Assembly (NCBI GenBank): GCA_037447655.1
Contig: JBBHKE010003218.1
Location: 105,711-169,710 of the forward strand
Reading direction: 5' to 3'
Origin: Zygnema cylindricum
Lineage: Eukaryota; Streptophyta; Zygnematophyceae; Zygnematales; Zygnemataceae
DNA length: 64,000 bases
Shown piece after piece: positions 42,716-54,284 of this stretch. Positions within the stretch are counted from its first letter, which is position 1, and the number at the start of each line of letters is the position of its first letter. Under the pieces are notes generated by a model, which worked only from the letters and a program-made list of their open reading frames with translations, did no database searches and was not told the DNA's origin. The translations under genes were made by a program, and so were the position numbers.

Positions 42716-44943
42716 TGTGGCAAAGCTAAGATGTAAACGGAGTGCAAAAGAAAATTGTTGAGAAGATAAATAGAATGAGCTAAAAGTTGGAGTAGATTAT
42801 TACTAAGGGGAGAGGAGGAGAGGAAATTGTTGCTAATAGGCGTAAGAGGGACGTTAGAATGAAGGAACAGAAAATATAAAAAGAAGGGAAAGAATAGTGT
42901 TGATGACTTTCTTTTTTTGTTTTCCGTTTTTCTATGTTTTATATTTGTATCTCTCTAGTTAAGGGGGTGGGGGTATTCTTGATACCGAGAGGGGGCGACA
43001 AAATCTGTTCGCGCATCACTACAAGGAGATGGTGCTGTCGCATAGTGAGGAAAAATAGTGAGGAAGAATAATCTGTTAGCGCATCGCTACAAGGAGGTGG
43101 TGCTGTCGCATAGTGAGGAAAAATAATGAGGAAGAATATGACTGTACAAATTTCCATAGTGTGACCCTTCACTTAATCAGCTTTCGGAGGTGCGAATATC
43201 TTCGCTATTTTTCGCTTTATTACCAAGAATCTAATCTCAAATGCATTTTCTCGTATCAACGCTATTCACTTTCGCTTGTCTACACTGTGATCAGGCACTA
43301 TATCGGATCGCATAAGACGCAAAAACACTATTAAAATCATTGCCTAAACTAACGTAAAGGAAAAAGTAGTGTTATTTATTCTATTTTAAGTATATCGTAA
43401 TTCAAGGGCACGGATATAGTGTTATTAAAAATAGCCATCCACAATATAATATACAAACTATTTTGACATTATTTTGACATAGTACTAGACGAAGTTGACC
43501 CAAAAATTAGATGAGCACTTCGGACAAAGGGAAAAAACTAACATCAGAGAGTAAGAACAAGGCTACGTTGTTTAGGCCCGTATATACCTACAAGTTGGCC
43601 AAGGCTTGAAATGACCCATGTTAGGGTGTTGCAGAGAGCGTTGGTTCAATGTTGTACTTTTACCTTTTGGATACATGGTCCAAAAATGCCGAAAAATGAG
43701 CAACTTTGAGGTCTAATAACTCGACCAAATCCAACAAACTCGGACGTGTCAGACAAGTCCAATCTGTAGTATTTGAAATAAGAAGATAATCGAGTGGGAT
43801 ATTTTACAAACACACCTACAATGGCAAGACGCTAATCGAATGGGATATTTTACAAACACACCGATAGCTTCCCCTTCCCACAGGAGGAGTAGAAGTGAGC
43901 ATTCCCAAAACAAATAGACATTAATTCTCAAAACAAATCGACAGAAGTGTGCCTGGTGACCAAAACCTAAAAGGTAAAGAAAATTTAAAGGAAATGAATA
44001 AAAAAAAAATTATGCAAAAAAAAGAAGACATGTTCAAATATTTGTAATGATTTTCTTTATCAAAAGGAAAAAGTCCATACATACAATTGAGTGGACTCAC
44101 GTTTAAGGCACACAATGTAAACCGAACTGAAAGTGGCTTAAGTTAATGTCAAACAAAAGAGGCAATAAAGAAATAATGAGCATACATTAAATGTACTAAC
44201 TAAAAATATTTCATATAAAAAGTTTAGAACGCAACATTTGCAAGGTACAAAATCAAAGTACATAACGCATAAGTAACATGTTTTCGAGAAAAACCACTAA
44301 AAGTATAATAAAAGAAGATATAAAGTCAAAAAGTTCAAAACAAAAAATGTTCTCCACAATATATTCACAAAGACAATGTTGAATGGAATTTTGCTAATTT
44401 GATTCAAAAGAATTAACACAATTGCATTACTCAAAGACAAAACTCGAACATATAACACAAAGAAAAAAACACATGATACAAAAAATCGTCACAATAAGAC
44501 CACTTCCATTAGTAGGGATACTTTCTTAAGTTAACAACCTAAACAACTATTGCTAATTCGACCCACTACCCAGATGCATTATTAATTTCAAGTTTTCTAT
44601 GCAGTTCCATTTTAATGATGATTGTTGTATGTTGGTGACAAAGAAAATGTAGAACTAAACAACTAGGAGGATGAGTACGGGGAGGAACTTTGTAATAATG
44701 CACATCGAGCTGTATACTAGAGCGAAAAAATCACAGCTCGAGTGGAAATTATTGAACAACGATTTTACGGAATTCAAAAAAAATATACATGCAGCCTCGC
44801 TGAAGTACTCAAATGTTTACAAATTTGCACTCAAGGCTAAAAAAAAAAAAAACCAAATATAAAAAAGAAGTGAGTGGAAAAGGAAAAAACTTGTCCTAGG
44901 GAAAACCCAGAGGAAAGAAGGAAGAAAGCAGAGGAAGAAATAT
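42716..44943. other. Intergenic stretch with small tandem duplications
   Basis: A unit of about 65 bp is repeated at 43014-43073 and 43080-43140 (CGCATCACTACAAGGAG). A GGGATATTTTACAAACACAC segment is repeated at 43795 and 43842. No exon recognised. Confidence 0.4.
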
Positions 44944-45482
44944 AAATAAATAGGCATGTTAGGAAAGACAGCCGATGAAGAGGATGAAGGAAAAGGAATG
45001 GAGGAAGAACGGAAGGAAGCAGAGGAAAAGGAAATAAGAAGGAAGGAATGGAAGGAAGGAGGAAGGAGTGGAAGGGAGGGGAGGAATGAAGGAGGGAAAA
45101 GAAGAGGGAGGAAGAAAAGAAGAAAGAGGAAGGAATGGAATGAAGAAGGAAAAGGAAGAAAGACAAAGAAAAGGAATTATTACATAAAATAACCCACCTC
45201 AAAACAACGGAAGTCAGATCGAAAGGAGGTGAAGCGAGAGGAGGGAGGAAGGAGGAGAAAGGAGAGGTGGAGGAGAGGGGGAGGAGAGGGGGAAGGAAGA
45301 GGGAGGAAGGAAGGAGGGAGGACAAAGAAAAGAGAGAGGAAGAAAGGGAAAAGGAGTACAAAGGAAGGAGGGAGGGAGAAAGACGAAGAGTGGAAGGCGA
45401 AAAGAGGGACAAAGGGAGAAAGGAGAAAAGAGAGGGAAATGATGGAAGGAAAAAGGAGGGCAAAGGAGGAGGGGGGACGACA
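44944..45482. repeat. Purine-rich tract, left half
   Basis: Almost pure GGAAGGA/GGAGGAA sequence. It gives long artefactual frames on both strands. The tract resumes at 54285, on the other side of the Copia element, so that element seems to have inserted into one long purine tract. Confidence 0.85.
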
Positions 45483-45483
45483 C

Positions 45484-45635
45484 TACCAGGGACACTACCA
45501 GAAGCTGCAGCAACAGGGACACTACTTGAAGCTGCAGCAACAAAGACACTACTGCGGCAACAAAGACACTACTAGAAGCTGCAGCAACAGAGACACTACC
45601 AGAAGCTCACTACCAGAAGCTGCAGAGTCACCCAT
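45484..45635. repeat. Tandem expansion in the Copia 3' LTR
   Basis: Five or more units of about 27 bp containing ACACTACCAGAAGCTGCAG. The 5' LTR has only one to two units at the same place (53620-53650). Confidence 0.8.
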
Positions 45636-46396
45636 TTCATTCAGCAAAAAGGCTACACAAGGTACCACACAAATGGCCAACTTTGACCAGCTTGCACTTA
45701 GCAATACAACAACCACTTAGGCTTATAACACCCCTCACTTAGAGCTCACACTTAACACAAAATACTGACAGAGTTTCAAGCACAAACTCTGATCAGTCAT
45801 AAAGTGACATGCACACAAAGACAACCTTGAATGTTTCTTTTCTTAGTGAACTTGTTCAACTTAAATTTCCAAAATGTCCAAGTACTAATTTATACCAATA
45901 TACATTTCTAGTTTCCTAATTACTAATAAGATCACTGTGGGCGCACTATCTTACTGTTGGTTCCACTAAAAACTGTACAGTACTAATTTAAGCAATACTA
46001 CGCACTATGACAGAGTATCCTTGGTGGTAAGTTTACCACCGACTTTTTCCTACGCCAATAAGGTATTCGTTCGTTGACCGGTCCGTAAAATTTACGTTGA
46101 TTTTCATTCGTAACTTTAGTGTTTCATGTAGTGCGCATAAAATTCAGTTTCGCGTGAAATTCTGTTACGTCTGTCAAATTGTTTCGTCGTTGGTCATCGC
46201 TACTCCAGCGACGAGATTGTCTCATCGCTGAGACTCCATAGTTTTCCCTGGAACAATACTCCCCCTAAACTTTGGACTCTCACTCATTTAGACCACAAGC
46301 TTCTCTGCAGTACTCTAACTTTGGAGCAGGTAAGGCTTTGGTTAGCATGTCTGCCACCATCTTTGAATCTGATAAATATTGCAATTTTATAATTTT

Positions 46397-48171
46397 TCAG
46401 AAGACCTTTTCTCTAACGAAATGAAGCCTAATGTCCATGTGTTTGGTTTTGAAATGATGACATGGATTGGAAACAATTGAAATAGATGTCTGATTATCAC
46501 ACCAAACAATTTGTGGACCTATTTGCATAAATCCTAGTTCTTGTAAAATCGATTTCACCCATAATAATTCCTTTACCGCCGCGCTTGCTGCCATATATTC
46601 TGCCTCCATCGTCGATTGAGCAGTCACCTTTTGAAGTTTACTACTCCAGCAGCACGTTCCATTTCTAATATGCACCACATATATGGTAGTTGACTTTCGA
46701 CTAGGAATGTCTCCATAGCTCGCATCACTCCAGGTTTCGATTGTTACACTTGATATTCCCAAGTTAAGATGTAAATTCCTTGTTCCAGCTAGGTATCGCA
46801 TAACTCGCTTTGCAGCTTCCCAATCTGTCTTCTTCGAATTCTGCAAACTTCTGCTAAGAACCCCGACTGTTGCAGCAATATCGGGACGCGTACAATTCAT
46901 AAAGTAGATAAGACTTCCCACTACCTATCTAAGGGAATTTCAATCAAATTTTCATTTTGTGTTATATCTCTAACTATAACTCCTTAGCTGATTCCTACCC
47001 CTTCGATTTTTTGTTTATTCTCCATAGGAGTTGCACTACTTTTTGCATCTGACATATCAAACCTATCAAGCATATTTGCGATAGCCTCTTTTGTGTTAGT
47101 CTAATAATCCTTTTTGGTCTATCTCTTTCTAATTGAATTCCCATAATATATTTTGCCTCTCCTAAATCTTTCATTTCAAATCTGGTATTTAAGGATTTTT
47201 TGACTTTGTTAATTTCTGTCAGTGATTTGCTCATTAGGAGCAGATCATCTACGTAAACTGCAATATAAATTATTCCATCTTCCCCTTCCATAATGTTGAC
47301 TAAATGATCTTAGCTTATCCTAGTAAATCCTAACTTAGTAAGAAACTCATCTAATTTTATATTCCACTAACGAGGGGCCTGTTTCAACCCATATAAAGAT
47401 TTTTCTAATTTACAAACAAGGTTTTCTTTCCATTTTTCTTTGTATATTTCTGGTTGCTTGATATAAATATCTTCCTCTGATTCGCCATATAGGAAGGTTG
47501 TTTTAACGTCCATTTGATGGACTTCCATATTATTTATAGCTGCCAAGGTAAGTAAGATTCTAATTGATGGAAATCTCACAAACGGTGAAAAGGTTTCTTC
47601 AAAGTCAATTCCTTCCTTTTGGTTATATCCCTTAGCTACTAGTCTAGCTTTATATCTCTCAACAGTGTTGTCTGGGTTTAATTCTACCTTGAATACCCAT
47701 TTACTTCCAATGGCTTTCCATTCCGGAGGGAGCTCAACCAATTGCCAAGTTTGGACCGCCATAATTGATTTCATTTCATCATTCACTGCCTCTATCCGAT
47801 GTTTTTTCTCTTGTACAGAAAAGGCTTCTTGGATAGTTAAGGGTTCTTCGATGCGGCCGAGTGTGCATACATCGTTGTCGAATCCTTGATTCTTGAACTG
47901 ATTCTCTTTTTTCTTGTCCTTGTCCTTTTCACCCCCGCAAAATTTGACGCTGGAATCAAGGGCTCTCTCCTTGAGGTCATTGTTGATGGGACAGAGTTAT
48001 CTATCTCGGGTTCCATGGATCCATTCGTTTCCATCTGAGGCGATCCATTTGTTTCTGTTTGAGGTGTCGCCGTTGTTTCTGTGTGAGAAGTAATTGATTG
48101 CTCTTTGGTCACATATCTCACTTCGTCAAGAATGACGTATTCCATCTCTATTTTGCTTCTTTGTTCAGGTG
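46397..48171 (-). pseudogene. Copia pol 3' half: RT and RNase H, frameshifted
   Basis: 48171-47837 is the integrase-RT linker (low complexity). 47786-47367 holds RT fingers/palm (WVFKVELNPDNTVERYKARL, then VHQMDVKTTFLYG and SLYGLKQAPR). 47291-46995 has the active-site motif YVDD and the connection LGEAKYIMGIQLE. 46921-46397 is RNase H with its acids still in place (WSDASYGD, TMEAEYMA, VWCDNQ, KHMDI). A stop interrupts RT after QAPR, and shifts separate RT from RNase H, so the polyprotein cannot be made. Confidence 0.9.
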
Positions 48172-48810
48172 TTAGTTGAAACTCTGAGACCTCCATTGGC
48201 CCTCAAAGTATGCAGATCCAAAAGATGCTAATCTAGATAGTGCCAACTCCAAGTTGATATAAACCCAAGTGACTGACCCCTTGACAGTCAGAACCCCAAT
48301 ATAGATTCACCCCTGTGAAATAACACTTTCTGTGTGCTCAGTTCCACCACAGAATGCAAAGTTAGAATATGAGATTCGGACACATTCACCTACTTTGACT
48401 TTCCCTTAGAAATGCAGCCACCCTGGCAGACAAAAAATCTGACCAACTACACCCCTGTGTAGCCTGGACTCCCTTGAGTCTGCAGCAAAAAGAATGTAGT
48501 GTTGCCACGTGTCACTCAATGTGGCGGTGATCGCAAACCGCCAAAATCGTACTCCGCGATCTCGGCATCCTTCGCGGTCGTCCGATCAATTTTGGATTTC
48601 AATCGTGGCCGTCATAAATACTTGCGCGGTATTCTTTCCGGCGTCAAACAAACTGCGCGGTATTTATTTCGTATCCGTATCGTACGTCGTACTTTACACA
48701 ACTGTTTCTATGCAGTATGCATATAGTTTTAGTTAAATGAATTAGTCTTATTGTAACTATTTAAATTAATATCATACCCCGTACACTCTATCATATAATT
48801 TAGACTATCT

Positions 48811-48878
48811 GGATAAGGTTACCGGCTATTGCGGGTGTGACGAATGGCAGGTACCAGGATCAAATCCTGGCTCTGTCA
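48811..48878 (+). ncRNA. tRNA-like segment, antisense, in LTR
   Basis: T arm CCAGG-ATCAAAT-CCTGG with B box GGATCAAATCC, preceded by GGATAAGGTTACCGGC as a possible A-box region. The acceptor stem is poor. A second copy lies in the other LTR at about 51738-51806. It runs opposite to the element. Confidence 0.45.
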
Positions 48879-49103
48879 AAACTCCCTTTTAGAGAAAACC
48901 TTATAAAACAACTGCTTGTCTCTCTCTAGACAGCACAGGCAGCCATGGCTAACTCCTCCTCCAGTATTCAGTGACTGCGACAAGTGTGGGGACTTGAGTG
49001 AGGAGTTAGAGGCAGGCTGTCAGTATCTACTATTTTGCGTTTTATTTTACAATCTCTAGACCTAGAAAATACTTGAATTCCAACACTCCTCTTTTTTTCT
49101 AGT

Positions 49104-51099
49104 CTATTTTTCTTTCAACTTCCACAAACAAGTAAACAAACATCCCCTCCCCTTTTTCCTTTTCTTTTTCCTTTTTCCTTTTCCTTTCATAAAACTTAAG
49201 TATTTAACACAGTGCATTAAATGAACTGAAATAATAATTGCATCACACATTTTATTTAACATTGCACTTTTCATAAATCCGAGCAAAGATTTTATCCACT
49301 TCATCACTCTTTTATCCACACACAAACCGATTTCCCTCTTGCGATCGAAACAGCTAGCCCCATCTCCAATCTGCAACATACATCCAGATGCTAACCCTTT
49401 TACAGGCACATCTTCACAAGTGACATCACACCAAGTAGTGATGTCAAATCCATCCACCCCCAAATATTCCCAAAAAACACTAGTCCCCACTAAGTTCCTC
49501 ATAAGATCTACATCTTTCGTACTCATATTTTTATCCATGATAATTACCCCATTTTCTGAACTTCCCTCACTCTCTCCCATGGAATTCTTTCCACTATTAC
49601 TTTCTAATTTAATTCCCAATAAATATTTCTTCTCCCCTAAACCTTTAATCAAATATTTCTCTTCTCCCCTATCCTTTAAAACCTCTTCGAGTTTCACTTC
49701 TCCCCTTTCCTCGGAATCCGTTGAAGTCTCCCTTTCTGACCAGTTTTCTGTTTCCGTATTATCTATAAAATTATCCTGATTAATTTTATCTTTCCCGTTT
49801 TCACTTATGGATCCTAGAACTGACTTTCTCATTTCTAAGTCATACACTCTACACTCCTCGACATCCTCAAGTACCTCATCTCTCTTTACTTCCCTTATAC
49901 CTCCAAAAGCACACTATTGCCTTCGTGCAATTACTGTGTGCTTTTCTCTCTTCCCCATACTACTAATCCGGAGAAGCTCTAAAATATCTTCATCCTCTTT
50001 CTCCTCTTCCCCTTCTTCCTCCTCATCCACTTTCCAACTTCTAAGTTTTTCCAAACAAGGGCATTCCTCCATATAATGACCCGGTTCCCTACAAAAGATG
50101 CAAACCCCCTTTTTCAAACCTCCCCTTTCTTTTCCTCTCCCTCTCTTTCCACCAAAGTTCCGATAAGGTTTACCTTTGTCTTTGTTTCTCTCATCACGCT
50201 TCCGCTTGTCACCACCGTTTCTCTCATCACCCTTCCGCTCGTTACCACCGTTCCTCTCATCACGCTTCCGCTCGTCACCGTCGTTCCTCTCATCACGCTT
50301 CCGCCAATCACCACCAGCTTAAAATGCATTGACCTTGTCCCTTCCCCTACGAAGCTCCAAAGTGCTTTCCCTCACAAGAATTATCCCCATGGTAAAGCTC
50401 CAAGTCCATGAGGAGCCATCCATTGCATACGACATATGATGTTTTCGTACTCATCTGTGAGTTTCATAAGTAGTGTATTAATCTTACTCTCCTCAGATTC
50501 TACATATCCCGCACTAGTAAGCTCAACATATAACGCAGCAATATCATTGCAAAACTCTATCATGCTACCGCCTTTATAAACGTAGGCCTCTATTTCCTGT
50601 TTTACTAATTGCTGCCTCTGAATAGTCTCACTCTTATAAATCTGAATTAGTGCTTCCCACATCTGTGAAGACTTGGTTAGACTTAAAAGAGTGATAGCTA
50701 TCGACTTAGACACATATCTAAGTATGAGATGTTTTGCTATAGTGTTTTTGTATTCCCATATTTTTCTGTCATTTTCTTCAGTTTTAATCCCTACATGTGG
50801 TACCATAGCTGAGAGCCTAGCTCCCCTCACCATAGGTGTCCCTTTTTCCTTCTCCCCTATTTCCACATCCACGGAAAGATATTTCCCTTCACCTTCCGTT
50901 GCATCTGAACTCCGATTGATATTCTGGGCAGCCTTAGATGAATCTCCATAGTAAGCTCCTCCAAAGCCAGGTGGCGGACATCTCACTTGGTCGAAACAAT
51001 TCCCCATAAGTGCTTCTCGAAAAGCAATCCCGCCATTGTAAATTCCCAATAAGTGAAGTCTGTTCTATCGAACATAGGCACACTAGATGGTGGGCCCAT
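49104..51099 (-). pseudogene. Gag with CCHC knuckle and RNase H-like tail, frameshifted
   Basis: The gag ATG is at 51099 within the primer site (MGPPSSVPMFD), with an early stop. The core continues in another frame at 51049-50381 (DRKIWEYKNTIAKHL, VKQEIEAYVYKGGS). A basic linker with four copies of a GGDERKRDERN-like unit covers about 50190-50325. The knuckle CIFCREPGHYMEEC is at about 50105-50064. The 247-codon last frame 49847-49104 has LGEKKYLLGIKLE (RT connection), then ITTWCDVTCEDVPV with SGCMLQIGDGA and MKWIKSLLGFM, parallel to WSDAS.GD...TSGY...IG.GA...WLKSLL of Copia RNase H; the first aspartate has a counterpart, the others are lost. This tail is open over its whole length. Confidence 0.8.
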
Positions 51100-51103
51100 A
51101 ACC
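51088..51103 (-). promoter_or_regulatory. Half-tRNA primer-binding site, minus gag element
   Basis: Reads GGTTATGGGCCCACCA on the minus strand directly after the 5' LTR, identical to the site of the plus copy. Confidence 0.8.
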
Positions 51104-52017
51104 TGAAACTCTGAGACCTCCATTGACCCTCAGAGTATGCAGATCCAAAAGAAGCTAATCTAGATAGTGCCGACTCCAAGTTGATATAAACCCAAGTGAC
51201 TGACCCCTTGACAGTCAGAACCCCAATATAGATTCACCCCTGTGAAATAACACTTTCTGTGTGCTCAGTTCCACCACAGAATGCAAAGTTAGAATATGAG
51301 ATTCAGACACATTCACCCACTTTGACTTTCCCTTAGAAATGCAGCCACCCTGGCAGACAAAAACTTTGACCAACTACACCCCTGTGTAGCCTGGACTCCC
51401 TTGAGTCTGCAGCAAAAAGAATATAGTGTTGCCACGTGTCACTCAATGTGGCGATGATCGCAAACCGCCAAAATCGTACTCCGCGATCTCGGCATCCTTC
51501 GCGGCCGTCCGATCAATTTTGGATTTCAATCGTGGCCGTCATAAATACTTGCGCGGTATTCTTTCCGGCGTCAAACAAACTGCGCGGTATTTATTTCGTA
51601 TCCGTACCGTACGTCGTACTTTACACAACTGTTTCTATGCAGTATGCATATAGTTTTAGTTAAATGAATTAGTCTTATTGTAACTATTTAAATTAATATC
51701 ATACCCCGTAGACTCTATCATATAATTTAAACTATCTGGATTAGGTTACCGGCTATTGCGGGTGTGACGAATGGCACGTACCAGGATCAAATCCTGGCTC
51801 TGTCAAAACTCCCTTTTAGAGAAAACCTTATTAAGCAACTGCCTGTCTCTCTCTAGACAGCACAAGCAGCCATGGCTAACTCCTCCTCCAGTCTTCAGTG
51901 ACTGCGACAAGTGTGGGGTCTTGAGTGAGGAGTTAGAGGCAGGCTGTCAATATCTACTATTTTGTTTTTTATTTTGCAATCTCTAGACCTAGAAAATTCT
52001 TCAATTCCAACATTAGT

Positions 52018-53607
52018 GCAAATACATCCACTGAATCTGATTCGTCTTTTACAAGGATATTTATAGCAACTACAATTTGATCAGTTCCTGGCATGTTGAC
52101 TCTATATCCTTTTGCTTTATTATCGTATCCTAGTAGGATGCCAAGCATTCATTTTGGCTCCATTTTCCATCTACTAGGATCATTGTTAAGTATGAAAACT
52201 TTAGTGCCAAATACTCTAAAATGGCCAACATCCTGTTTCTCTTTTGTCAAAGTTCATTAGGTGTCTTTCCTGGAGTTGCTTTACTTTCTAGTCTATTTTT
52301 AATATATTTAGCACAATTTAAAGCCTCTGCCCAATATTTCACACTTACTCCTTTATCTGCCAACATAGTTCGAGCACACTCTACTAGTGTTCTATTTAAT
52401 CTTTTTCCATGTTTGAGATTTACTTCAAGCCCTTTGCTCTCTACCAAAGATGTCCTAAACAAGTTTTTACTGAACTCTGGAATATACAACACATCATTCA
52501 AGGTCCTGTCTACTGTCTGACCGTCTATTATGAGTTTAAGATTCACCTTTCCTTTTGAGCTTGCAACTACATAACTGTCATCGGCATAGTACATGTTTTG
52601 TGGTGAGATTGGCTCGAGAGTTTCAAACAACTCTATGTCGCCGCACATGTGAGCGGATGCTCCCGTGTCCATAATCTAGGTGTTCTCCTTTGGTCCAAAT
52701 ATTGCACTTGTCATCGCAAACATTTCTTTTCCTGTCACAATTGGAAAATTGCTGATGTTTTTTTCAACTTTGTCTCCTCTTTCTTCTAAGACATTCTCCT
52801 TTTCGGCAAAAAAAGCAGATGCCTTTTTTGGTTGCCTGTAAGGTTTTCCTTTGTTGGAAGAGCTCCGGTTGTTGTTTCATCCTTCATGAAAATTTCCTAT
52901 CAAAGTGTTTTTTTTCAAAACTGGACATTCTTATAGTAAGTGACCCTTGTTAAAACAGTAAAAACAAGCCCATGTGTTGTTAGTTGATCGATCTGTCTGA
53001 TACTGACTTCGATTTCTATTTTGAAAGTGAGTGTTTAACACTTGTTCGTTTTGCTTCCTTTCATTGCTAGATTAATAGATTCTTCTTCTAACACTAGCTG
53101 AATTGCCATTGTTAGATTCCAAGATGAATGATCAATTTTCTTTAGTGAATCAGAGGCGCCTTTATATTCCTCAGGCAAACCTCTCATAAGCAAAATGGTT
53201 TGATGTGCAACTGGAAAAACACCTCATGAGCATGCATTTTCTAAAAATAACCTAAGACCCTAACAATAATCTAAGATGCGACCACCATTGTACTTATTCT
53301 CAAAACAACTTGTAGCAATTATCATTTGTCGCTAAACATTTGTCTGTTGATACATATCTCCCAAAAATGTCCAAATATCTTTCGCCTTGTCCATCTGAAT
53401 GTGTGCCATTCCGATTTCTAAAGATAGTGTCTCCATGAGCGTACTGACACACTGTGTATTCTTCTTGCTCCACGTAGGATCTGTTTCGCCAAGGGAGCCG
53501 TCCACCACATTCATGAGCTCTCTTTCGACAAAGTAGAGCTTCATGATTCCTCTCTAATTTAAGTAGTTGTCTCCATCAAACCTAGGTACTTTGGGTTGTG
53601 GGCCCAT
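52018..53607 (-). pseudogene. Copia gag, protease and integrase remnant
   Basis: Starts MGPQPKVPRFDGDNYLN at 53607, then the Gag fragment 53544-53332 (LYFVERELMNVVDG, then AKDIWTFLGDMYQQT). A degraded knuckle region follows, then the protease with active-site DTGA in IMDTGASAHMCGD (near 52672). The reading frame then passes from VESKGLEVNLKHG straight to KRLNRTLVECARTML, which normally follows the integrase catalytic core; the GAG-pre-integrase zinc finger and the DD35E core are therefore deleted. The remnant ends GYDNKAKGYRV...ILVKDESDS at the insertion point. Confidence 0.85.
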
Positions 53608-53611
53608 AATC
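53596..53611 (-). promoter_or_regulatory. Probable half-tRNA primer-binding site of the Copia element
   Basis: On the minus strand GATTATGGGCCCACAA follows the LTR end GCAACA. It is the anticodon-arm complement of tRNA-iMet with two differences from the gag-element site. Confidence 0.65.
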
Positions 53612-54284
53612 TGTTGCTCTGCAGCAACAAGGACACTACCAAAAGCTGCAGAGTCACCCATTTAATTCAGCAAAAAGGTTACCCAAGGTACCACACAAAT
53701 GGCCAACTTTGACCAGCTTGCACTTAGCACTACTACAGCCACTTAGGATTACAACACCGCTCACTTAGAGCTCACACTTAACACAAAATACTGATAGAGT
53801 TTCAGGCATAAACTCTGATCAATCATAAAGTGACATGCACACAAAGACAACCTTGAATGTCACATTTCTTAGTGAACTTGTACAAGTTAATTTTCCAAAA
53901 TGTCTAAGTCCTAATTTATACCAATATGCCTATCTAGTTTCCTAACTACTAATAAGATCGTTATGGGCGCACTATCGTACTGTCGGTCCCACTAAAAACT
54001 GTCCAGTACTAATTTAAGCACTACTACGCACTATGACAGAGTATCCTTGGTGGTAAGTTTACCACCGACTTTCTCCTACGCCAATAAGGTATTCGTTCGT
54101 TGACCGGTCCATAAAATTTGCGTTGACTTTCTTTCGTAACTTTAGTCTTTCATTTAGTGCGCATAAAATTCAGTTTCGCGTGAAATTCTGTTACGTCGGT
54201 CAAATTGTTTCTTCGCTGGTCATTGCTACTCCAGCGACGAGATTATCTCATCGTTGAAAGTCCATAGTTTTCCCTGAAACAATA

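Larger units (their letters stand above)
48177..52012 (-). mobile_element. Gag-only LTR retrotransposon (TR-GAG type), minus copy
   Basis: Two LTRs of exactly 909 bp (48177-49085 and 51104-52012), starting TGTTGGAATT and ending TTTCA on the minus strand, with TTAGT duplications at 48172-48176 and 52013-52017. The purine tract AAAAAAAGAGGAG precedes the 3' LTR. LTRs are nearly identical, more so than those of the Copia host, in keeping with a younger insertion. Same internal layout as 22353-27389: primer site, Gag, CCHC, acidic linker, RNase H remnant; no protease, integrase or RT core. Confidence 0.92.
45483..54281 (-). mobile_element. Degraded Copia retrotransposon carrying a nested element
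   Basis: Minus orientation. The 5' LTR is 53612-54281 (670 bp, starting TGTTTCAGGG and ending GCAACA on the minus strand). The 3' LTR is about 45483-46255, with the purine tract TTTAGGGGGAGTAT before it. The two LTRs differ at many positions. The 3' LTR's outer end is expanded by tandem copies of GACACTACCAGAAGCTGCAG-like units and lacks its terminus, so no target duplication can be read. The interior encodes gag, protease, integrase remnant, RT and RNase H in Copia order. It is split at 48177-52012 by a gag-only element. Confidence 0.9.

Noticed and set aside
44837-45720. Long Pro/Ser/Phe-rich minus ORFs and Arg/Lys/Glu-rich plus ORFs
   Set aside because: Same cause: purine-rich tract next to the Copia LTR.
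48499-48736. Pair of 75-codon ORFs repeated at 51426-51663
   Set aside because: LTR sequence read in two frames; no support as genes.
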